7,231 nt of DNA from Phycisphaera mikurensis NBRC 102666 (GTDB lineage: Bacteria > Planctomycetota > Phycisphaerae > Phycisphaerales > SM1A02): the NCBI GenBank assembly GCA_945870475.1, contig CAMBSR010000113.1:1-7231 (forward strand). The letters run 5' to 3'. Within the stretch, counting starts at the first letter, position 1; the number at the start of each line of letters is the position of its first letter. The notes beneath the pieces were generated by a model that was given only the letters and a program-made list of their open reading frames with translations, searched no databases and was not told the DNA's origin. Position numbers and translations under genes: made by a program. This document shows positions 1-5,225 of the stretch, in pieces.

Positions 1-344
1 CCAGCCAGCTGGGCACGGACGCGCACCATGTCCTGGACGGGGATGCCCTCGGTGATGGCCACGATGGTCTTGACGCCCGCATCGGCGGCTTCGAGGATGG
101 CGTCGCCGGCGAACGGCGGCGGCACGAAGATCATGCTGGCGGTGGCGCCCGTGGACTTCACGGCCTGGGCCACGGTGTCGAAGATCGGCAGGCCGTTCGC
201 GTCCTTCTGGCCGCCCTTCCCTGGCGTGGTGCCGCCCACCATGCGCGTTCCGTAGTCGAAGCAGCCCTTCGTGTGGAAGGCGCCCGAGGTGCCGGTGATG
301 CCCTGGCAGATGACCGAAGTATTGCCGTCGATGAGGATTGCCAT
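1..344 (-). CDS. sucD: Succinyl-CoA ligase (ADP/GDP-forming) alpha subunit, N-terminal part (runs off left edge)
   Basis: SucD is the CoA-binding and phosphohistidine-carrying subunit of succinyl-CoA synthetase. With SucC it converts succinyl-CoA, phosphate and NDP to succinate, CoA and NTP in the TCA cycle, in the cytoplasm. The 114 visible residues align end to end by eye with the start of E. coli SucD: MAILIDGNTSVICQGITG at the N-terminus, a His-containing turn after the Gly-rich CoA-domain loop, MVGGTTPGKGG near residues 35-45, IFVPPPF near 72-78, and ITEGIPVQDM near 95-104. About 40% of a usual ~290-residue protein is present; the active-site histidine (around residue 246 in E. coli) lies outside the window. 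The start is set by alignment, because the 16 bases upstream (GCACCGCGCAAATTCC) hold no Shine-Dalgarno motif. No sucC lies upstream: the neighbour is the divergent cysE. Family assignment is very secure. Confidence 0.97.
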   Translation of the reverse strand, partial: MAILIDGNTSVICQGITGTSGAFHTKGCFDYGTRMVGGTTPGKGGQKDANGLPIFDTVAQAVKSTGATASMIFVPPPFAGDAILEAADAGVKTIVAITEGIPVQDMVRVRAQLA

Positions 345-430
345 GGAATTTGCGCGGTGCGGTGGTGCGTGGCGCCGAAGCCCGGCGCGGGGTCGGCGAG
401 GATAGCCGATGCCGCTACGATCGGAGGACG
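345..430. other. Divergent intergenic spacer between sucD and cysE
   Basis: This 86-bp G+C-rich gap must carry the promoters for both flanking genes unless one of them is read from further away. I looked for sigma70-like -35/-10 pairs on both strands. The only AT-leaning hexamers are TACGAT at 416-421 (plus) and TATCCT read on the minus strand near 399-404. Neither has a convincing -35 partner at 16-18 bp. No operator-like inverted repeat, riboswitch or T-box is evident. The only clear element is the Shine-Dalgarno sequence of cysE at its right end. Confidence 0.6.
423..427 (+). promoter_or_regulatory. Ribosome binding site (GGAGG) of cysE
   Basis: GGAGG sits 3 bases before the ATG at 431. 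The spacing is shorter than usual, but this is the only strong Shine-Dalgarno match nearby. It favours the start at 431 over an in-frame ATG at 338, which lies inside the sucD start region, and over another at 479. Confidence 0.6.
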
Positions 431-1327
431 ATGGGAGCATCCACGCAGGACGGAACCCACCGCGCCATCGCGGACTCGATGGCGGCCCATCCGGCCACGG
501 CCCGGATCGGTGGCCCGGCGGTCCTGGACCATGCCTCGGCCGCCCGGCTGCTGGCGTCCATGCGCGAGATTGCCTTCCCGGGCTTCCACCCGGTGACCCA
601 CGCGGCCGTCCATGAGGACGCCGAGACCTTCGTGGCCGAACGTGTCCGCGCCCTTCGCGCCGCGCTGGTGCAGTGCATCGCCGCGGCGGCACGCGCCGTG
701 GACGCGAGCACAGGCATCGACAAGGAGCGCATGGCCGACGAGCTGGTGGCACGGATTCCGGCCATCCGCGAACTGCTGGCCGCGGACGTGCAGGCCGCGT
801 TCCGCGGCGACCCGGCGGCGCGCACCGTGGCGGAGGTGATCCTCTGCTATCCGGGCATCGCGGCCATGACGGCGCACCGCTTTGCGCACGAACTGTGGAT
901 CCGCGAGGTGCCCATCCTGCCGCGGATGCTCTCGGAGCTTGCGCACTCCACCACGGGCATCGACATCCATCCGGGCGCGCGCATCGGCCGCGGCGTCTTC
1001 ATCGACCACGGCACCGGCGTGGTGATCGGCGAGACGTGCGAGATCGGCGACGGCTGCCGCATCTACCAGGGCGTGACGCTCGGCGCCAAGAAGTTCGAGC
1101 GCGACGCGGACGGCTCGCTGCGCAAGGGCACGAAGCGGCATCCCACGCTCGGCGCGCGCGTCACGGTCTATGCCGGTGCCACCATCCTGGGCGGCGACAC
1201 GGTGATCGGCGACGGCTCGGTGGTGGCGGGCGGCGTGTTCGTCACGCAGAGCGTGCCGCCCGGTCACCTGGTGGCCAACCAGAAGGCGCAGGTGCGCGTG
1301 CTGCCGCACGGCGAGGACCCGGCATGA
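431..1327 (+). CDS. cysE: Serine O-acetyltransferase, EpsC-type CysE
   Basis: This cytoplasmic enzyme transfers acetyl from acetyl-CoA to L-serine, giving O-acetylserine, the direct precursor of cysteine made by CysK. The protein is 298 residues. A helical N-terminal domain (about 1-165) includes FPGFHPVTHAAVHED near residues 50-64, and a left-handed beta-helix of hexapeptide repeats follows (about 175-285). Catalytic motifs are intact: DIHPGARIG (Asp178), FIDHGTGVVIGETC (His193) and KRHPTLG (His237), matching Asp143, His158 and His193 of E. coli CysE. The insert between YQGVTLGA and KRHP (about 220-235) and the sequence YAGATILGGDTVIG mark the EpsC-type branch rather than the shorter enterobacterial CysE. 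The start at 431 is chosen for its GGAGG; the ATG at 479 (250 residues) is an alternative and would remove only the poorly conserved N-terminus. The stop overlaps the next gene's start by four bases. No cysK is in the window, and EpsC is also used as a name in exopolysaccharide loci, but nothing here indicates that role. Confidence 0.94.
   Translation: MGASTQDGTHRAIADSMAAHPATARIGGPAVLDHASAARLLASMREIAFPGFHPVTHAAVHEDAETFVAERVRALRAALVQCIAAAARAVDASTGIDKERMADELVARIPAIRELLAADVQAAFRGDPAARTVAEVILCYPGIAAMTAHRFAHELWIREVPILPRMLSELAHSTTGIDIHPGARIGRGVFIDHGTGVVIGETCEIGDGCRIYQGVTLGAKKFERDADGSLRKGTKRHPTLGARVTVYAGATILGGDTVIGDGSVVAGGVFVTQSVPPGHLVANQKAQVRVLPHGEDPA
1313..1316 (+). promoter_or_regulatory. Ribosome binding site (GAGG) of the SGNH gene, inside cysE
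   Basis: GAGG lies within the last codons of cysE, 7 bases before the ATG at 1324, which is normal spacing. Together with the ATGA overlap it supports translational coupling and fixes the start of the downstream gene. Confidence 0.55.
1324..1327 (+). other. ATGA stop/start overlap joining cysE and the SGNH gene
   Basis: The four bases ATGA hold the ATG of the SGNH gene and the TGA of cysE. Such overlaps usually mean one transcript and translational coupling through re-initiation. Confidence 0.85.
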
Positions 1328-2307
1328 ACAGCCGGATCGGCGTGCGCGGCCTCTCGGCGATGGCGCTGGTGCTGGCCTTCGTGACGGTGCTGCTTGCGGT
1401 GCCGGCCACCATGCCCGTGAGCCTGGCGCGCGATGCGACGCCGGGCATCGATCCATCCACGCTCTATTCGCACGTGCACTTCATCGGGGCAAGCGCCACC
1501 GCGGGCTTCGGCGTGCGTGCACCGCTTGCGCGCGGGCGGCAGGGCCGGCTCGAGCAGATGACGCTTGCGAACGTGGCGCTGAGTGCGCGCGTTGCGGCAG
1601 GCGCAGTGACCGGCGATGCCACCGGACTGTTCTTTGCAAACCCCATCCCGGTGGGCACCGCGCAGGTGGACGGCGCGCTGGCGGAGAACCCGAAGGCAAC
1701 CCTGGTGGTGGCCGACGACTTCCTCTTCTGGTTCTGCTACGGCGCGCTCGGCGCGGACCGCACGCCGATCAAGGACGAGGCGCAGCGACTGGCGCTGCTC
1801 AACAAGGGGCTCGAGCAGCTCGACCGCGTGGTGGCGGCCGGCATTCCGCTGGTGGTGGGCGACCTGCCCGACATGCAGGCCGCGGTAGGCAAGATGCTCA
1901 CGCCCAAGCAGATGCCGCGCAAGGAAACGCTTGCCAAGGCCAACGAGCGGATCCGCACGTGGGCGCAGGACAAGCCGCGGGTGGCGGTGATGCCGCTCTC
2001 GAAGCTGCTGGTTGAACTGCGCTCCGGCAAGCCGTTCGAGGCCGGGCGCCGCAGCTGGAGCGTGGAGACCGACGGCGACCTGCTGCAGCGCGACGAACTG
2101 CACCCCACGTTCGCCGGCAGCGTTGCGCTGGTGGCGCGCACGGAACAGGCAGCCAACGAGCGATTCCTGGGCGTGCGCCAGCCGAATGCGCCCGGTGCGC
2201 CGACGGCGTTCGAGCATGACCCGGCGAAGGTGGTCGCGCGGCTGCGCGAGGCGATGGGCGGCGGCGAGCGCGCGGGCGAGAAGGCTGCGCGGAACGCCAC
2301 CGAGTGA
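1324..2307 (+). CDS. Secreted SGNH/GDSL-like hydrolase of divergent type
   Basis: The 327-residue protein begins with a signal peptide or membrane anchor: Arg4 and Arg8, a hydrophobic run at about 10-28, and a possible cleavage site near VSLA/RD at 35-36. The mature part starts with HVHFIGASATAGFG (50-63), a GDSL block I with the likely nucleophile Ser57. Near the end, DELHPTFAG (257-265) fits block V, with Asp257 and His260 completing a Ser-Asp-His triad. The canonical block III GxND is not seen; the equivalent place reads DDFLFWFCYG (131-140), and GIPLVVGDLPD around 177-187 resembles the strand after it. SGNH enzymes are esterases, lipases or carbohydrate deacetylases; the substrate cannot be told from sequence, and a missing oxyanion Asn may mean altered chemistry. 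The last ~45 residues are charged and helical with no recognised domain. The start is fixed by its GAGG and by the ATGA overlap with cysE, so the two are probably co-translated. Confidence 0.8.
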   Translation: MNSRIGVRGLSAMALVLAFVTVLLAVPATMPVSLARDATPGIDPSTLYSHVHFIGASATAGFGVRAPLARGRQGRLEQMTLANVALSARVAAGAVTGDATGLFFANPIPVGTAQVDGALAENPKATLVVADDFLFWFCYGALGADRTPIKDEAQRLALLNKGLEQLDRVVAAGIPLVVGDLPDMQAAVGKMLTPKQMPRKETLAKANERIRTWAQDKPRVAVMPLSKLLVELRSGKPFEAGRRSWSVETDGDLLQRDELHPTFAGSVALVARTEQAANERFLGVRQPNAPGAPTAFEHDPAKVVARLREAMGGGERAGEKAARNATE

Positions 2308-2317
2308 CGATCGCCGT

Positions 2318-4360
2318 TCAGCCGGGGCCGAGGAGCTCCGCGAGCTTGCGCTTGCCCTCGGGGTCCGGGGCACGGATGATCAACCCGTTCAGCCATTCGA
2401 CCGCGGCCACCTTGCCGTCGAGCGAGCGCACCGCGGGGAGGAGCACCTTTGCATCCATGTCGAGGCGCGGCCCGCGCAGGTTGGCCTTGAGGAGCGACAC
2501 CACCGCCGGGTCGCGCACGGTGGCAAGGTCAAGCGCCCAGAGCTGCCACAGCATGTCGAGCTCCTCGGCGGTGGGCTCCTTGGCCATGGCGAACGCGTCG
2601 GTGAAATCGGCGCGCGTACCGGCGCGGAAGAGCGGACCGAGCGCGGTGCGTGCCACCGCGTCCGCGGCACCCTTGGCCTTGGCGATCTTCCAGAGCTGGG
2701 CAGCCACCGCATCGTCGCCGGTGAGCACCAGGTCATGCATGGCGGTGCCGATGGCTTCGCGCAGTGCGACAGGGTCGGCGGTCTTCACGCGCTCGAGCGC
2801 GGCGCGCGCGGAGGCGCGGACGTCGGTCTCGCCGGGGCCGACGGCCGGCGCGGGGTCACGCCCGGGCAGCATGGCGATGGTCTTCGGCGCAGGCACCGTC
2901 ATCAGCGGGTCGCCGACCGTGGCGATGCGCCACACCTGCGGAATGGTGTCGCCCTCCCACTGCCGGCCCGCGATGAGGAACGGGCAGTAGCCGGCGATGC
3001 GCTGGATCAGCACCGAGGGCGGCACGAACGCCGGTAGGTACGGCTCGTGCACCGAGCCGACGTAGGCGTAGACGCCGTGGTCGAGCCAGCGACCGCCGAC
3101 CGTGTAGCCGGAATCGGGCTGCTGCAGCGAGAAGCTGTGGTTCATGGCAAGCGCCAGCGGCTTGCGCAGGACGGGAATGTCGGTGGAGGGCGCGATGCTG
3201 TTGGGCTCTGCCTCGAAGTAGTCGGGGTTGCCGCTCGAATTCATGAGCAGGATGTCTGCGGAGATGCCCTTCGGCAGGAGCGAACGCCACGAGGCCATGG
3301 TGCCGTCTTCGCCGTCCCAGCGCTTGCTGGTGAAGCCCTGCTCCGCCAGGATCGGCGCGCCCTTCTCGAAGGAGAACACGGGCCACGTGTTGCCCGTGCG
3401 CTTGGAGTAGCCGTCGAACATCCACGCGTCCGTGCGATGGAGGAAGAGCGAGCACATGGCCATGGACGCCGCACGCTCGCGGCTTCCGAAGATCTGCGCC
3501 GCGAAGGCCCAGCGCGAGCCGTCCTGGTTGCGGCACAGCGCGTCGGTGACCGACAGCGGGCCGTTTTCCTTGGGAAGCTGCGGATTGCGCCCACCGGGCG
3601 GCGACGGAAGGTCCACGCGCAGCGCCGCGTTGCGGCAGAGCGTGAAGGTGTCCAAGTCATCGCCCAGACGGTCCCAGCGCAGGCCGCACGAGGCGAAGAC
3701 GTTGCGCACGGCAACGTCGAGCACGGTGAACGCGGAGGCACCGAGGACGTCGTTGGCGCCGGAGCCCACGGGTTCCTCGATCCAGACGAGCGGTTCGCCA
3801 CGGCCGGCGGCGAGTGCAAGCGCAGCAGTCCAGGCGGGATCCTTCACGGAGGCTGCCACGATGCCCGCGGGAACCAGGCCGATGGCACGCATGGCACCGA
3901 TGGAACCGGTGCTCGCGTCGCCGCCCCAGCTCTTGGCGATGGCCAGGTCCACCGCGGCGCGGAAAGCGGCCTCGTCGGCGGGCGCGAGTACCGGCGCCCG
4001 GCGGATCACCTGCGCAGGCTTGAACGCACGGATGAAGCGCGGCGCAAAGGACTCATCCTCGAAGAGGACGGGCCAGCGCGCCTTGGGCGTCCAGCGCGCG
4101 ATCTCGGCGAGATACGTGCCGGCATCGGGCACGAGCACCACGCGATCGATGACGGGCAACTTGCTCTCGATGCCGAGCGAACGCATGCCGAGGCGCGCGA
4201 ACCAGGGCAGCTTGTCCATGTCCTGGACGGGATCGCGGGCGAGTGCGGCGGGGGCGGCAGGCGCGACGGGAGGCGCCGTGGGGGGCTGCACCGCGGGTGC
4301 CGGCGCGGCCGGTGGATTCTGGCTGGAGAGCACAGCGACGAGCGCGAATGCGGCGGGCAT
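2318..4360 (-). CDS. Exported protein of unknown function with a TIGR03790/gingipain-like central region
   Basis: The protein has 680 residues. A short hydrophobic start (MPAAFALVAVLSSQ) looks like a weak signal peptide with no basic N-region, followed by a Pro/Ala-rich linker (about 15-40), so export is likely. An alpha/beta segment follows, with DRVVLVPDAGTYLAEIARW at 72-90 and RFIRAFKPAQVIRR at 108-121. The middle holds LLMNSSGNPDYFEAE (371-385), then VYAYVGSVHEPYLPAF (430-445) and IATVGDPLM (479-487). That last arrangement recalls TIGR03790 proteins and the C-terminal part of the gingipain (C25, clan CD) catalytic domain, where an Ala/Tyr-rich strand, an EP-Y motif and a closing GDPL are typical. 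I cannot identify a His-Cys dyad, so protease activity is not claimed. Residues about 510-680 look all-helical, like a HEAT or TPR-type tail. The ATG directly follows an in-frame TGA, so no longer form is possible, and no good Shine-Dalgarno precedes it. Confidence 0.72.
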   Translation of the reverse strand: MPAAFALVAVLSSQNPPAAPAPAVQPPTAPPVAPAAPAALARDPVQDMDKLPWFARLGMRSLGIESKLPVIDRVVLVPDAGTYLAEIARWTPKARWPVLFEDESFAPRFIRAFKPAQVIRRAPVLAPADEAAFRAAVDLAIAKSWGGDASTGSIGAMRAIGLVPAGIVAASVKDPAWTAALALAAGRGEPLVWIEEPVGSGANDVLGASAFTVLDVAVRNVFASCGLRWDRLGDDLDTFTLCRNAALRVDLPSPPGGRNPQLPKENGPLSVTDALCRNQDGSRWAFAAQIFGSRERAASMAMCSLFLHRTDAWMFDGYSKRTGNTWPVFSFEKGAPILAEQGFTSKRWDGEDGTMASWRSLLPKGISADILLMNSSGNPDYFEAEPNSIAPSTDIPVLRKPLALAMNHSFSLQQPDSGYTVGGRWLDHGVYAYVGSVHEPYLPAFVPPSVLIQRIAGYCPFLIAGRQWEGDTIPQVWRIATVGDPLMTVPAPKTIAMLPGRDPAPAVGPGETDVRASARAALERVKTADPVALREAIGTAMHDLVLTGDDAVAAQLWKIAKAKGAADAVARTALGPLFRAGTRADFTDAFAMAKEPTAEELDMLWQLWALDLATVRDPAVVSLLKANLRGPRLDMDAKVLLPAVRSLDGKVAAVEWLNGLIIRAPDPEGKRKLAELLGPG

Positions 4361-4442
4361 TCACGCGATGATATGAACGTGTGCTCGGCCGCGTTGCGAC
4401 CACGCGCAGCGATCGGTGGTTGTGGAATCGACGCCGTGCCGG
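4361..4442. other. Spacer between the channel gene and the exported-protein gene
   Basis: This is an 82-bp gap between two same-strand genes. It has no strong hairpin, and only an AT-leaning run (TTCATATCAT read on the minus strand, near 4367-4377) just before the downstream start. That run is too close to the ATG for a normal promoter with leader. The gap neither proves nor excludes read-through from the channel gene. Confidence 0.5.
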
Positions 4443-5225
4443 TCACGCCACCGTGGCGCGCCAGACGGCGGCCGCGATGAATGCGCCGAGCGCGGGGCCC
4501 GCGATGGCGATCCACGCGTCGCTCCAGTCGGTGCGGCCCTTGCCCGGGATGGGGAGCACGGCGTGGCAGACACGTCCGCAGATCCCAAGCGCGGGGTGCA
4601 GCGCACTGCCGATGGCGCCGAAGCCGAGGATGACGGCGGCGAAGGCAAGGCCCGCCAGGAGCGATCCCTCGGCCGGGTTGGCCACCATGAAGGGCGGCAT
4701 GGACGCGGGCAGCATGCCGGCGTCGGAGGCGTCCGCGTCCATGGGCACCGGCGCGCCGGCAGAGAGGCGCAGCAGTACGGAAAGCAGGATCGCCGAACCG
4801 AGCGTGCTCGAGAGGAGGTTCGAGAGCGGCGCGCGGATCGCGGGCACGCGGTACAGGACGCCCGCGGCAGTGCCCTCCGGCGCGCGCGCCCAGTGCGGGA
4901 TGAACGCGGCCCACGCAAGCGCCATGCCAACGACGGTGCCCGCGCCCTGCCCTGCCACGCGCGACCATGCGTCCGCGGTGCTGGTGCGTTCCACGCTCCA
5001 CATGGCAAGCGTGAGCGCGGGGTTCAGGTGCGTGTCCATGCGCCGGTTCACGAAGTAGCCAAGCGCCAGCGCCGCGCCCCAACCGAGCGCGATGCCGAGC
5101 CAGCCCATCCCGGGGCCGTCGGTGGCGCTGCCCGCGGTGCGCGGGAGCCGCACGACGCACATCACGGCCGTGCCAATGGCTGCCAGGACCGCGGTGCCGA
5201 GGAATTCGCTTGCAAAGGGCGTCAT
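4443..5225 (-). CDS. MIP-family channel (aquaporin/glycerol facilitator-like) with an atypical second NPA box
   Basis: The 260-residue inner-membrane protein has the hydrophobic pattern expected of a six-helix channel: helices near 5-25, 41-58, 90-110, 135-155, 187-207 and 235-257. Half-helix loops sit after helices 2 and 5. The first loop has a perfect HLNPALTLAM box (66-75; Asn68-Pro69-Ala70). The second reads GSALHPALGICGR (206-218), in the position of the usual GFAxNPARDxGPR. There Asn is His210 and the Arg of the aromatic/arginine filter is Leu213. Length matches typical bacterial MIPs (230-280). MIP channels pass water, glycerol or other small neutral solutes; the altered filter makes the substrate unpredictable. 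A second NPA triplet at 183-185 (VANPAEGSLL) precedes helix 5 and is not the pore box. The start at 5225 is chosen because MTPFASEFLGTAVL is the usual MIP N-terminus and because its ATG overlaps the upstream stop. No Shine-Dalgarno is visible. Confidence 0.88.
   Translation of the reverse strand: MTPFASEFLGTAVLAAIGTAVMCVVRLPRTAGSATDGPGMGWLGIALGWGAALALGYFVNRRMDTHLNPALTLAMWSVERTSTADAWSRVAGQGAGTVVGMALAWAAFIPHWARAPEGTAAGVLYRVPAIRAPLSNLLSSTLGSAILLSVLLRLSAGAPVPMDADASDAGMLPASMPPFMVANPAEGSLLAGLAFAAVILGFGAIGSALHPALGICGRVCHAVLPIPGKGRTDWSDAWIAIAGPALGAFIAAAVWRATVA
5222..5225 (-). other. ATGA stop/start overlap joining the unknown gene and the channel gene
   Basis: Read on the minus strand, ATGA holds the channel's start codon and the TGA of the upstream gene. 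With no Shine-Dalgarno in front of the channel gene (upstream bases CACGGCCTAGACTCCGCGCC), translation probably depends on coupling to the upstream gene. Confidence 0.85.

Noticed and set aside
26..41. 16-bp exact direct repeat, CCATGTCCTGGACGGG, also at 4216-4231
   Set aside because: Both copies are coding and specify PVQDM in two unrelated proteins (SucD and the exported protein); with strong codon bias this is most likely chance.
393..421. Sigma70-like promoter with TACGAT as -10 before cysE
   Set aside because: The hexamer lies directly against the Shine-Dalgarno, leaving no leader, and no -35 partner is seen.
338..430. N-terminal extension of cysE from an in-frame ATG at 338
   Set aside because: It would overlap the sucD start and add 31 residues unlike any serine acetyltransferase, while the ATG at 431 has a GGAGG just upstream.
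158..1456. Long minus-strand open frame (432 codons) opposite sucD and cysE
   Set aside because: It is Arg/Ala/His-rich, matches no family, and lies antisense to a certain cysE and out of frame with sucD; such frames are common in G+C-rich DNA.
2308..2317. Bidirectional terminator between the convergent stops
   Set aside because: Only 10 bp separate the stops. The nearest inverted match (CCGAGG near 2328 with CCTCGG near 2356) has a ~22-base loop, no T-run and lies inside a gene.
1264..2373. Minus-strand open frame opposite the SGNH gene, and the plus-strand frames at 2012-3037 and 3047-4480
   Set aside because: All are Arg/His/Gly-rich shadows of the real genes, without motifs, signal peptides or plausible starts.
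4390..4420. Imperfect G+C-rich inverted repeat in the spacer after the channel gene
   Set aside because: The arms (GCGTTGCG and CGCGCAGCG) pair poorly and no T-run follows, so it is not supportable as a terminator.
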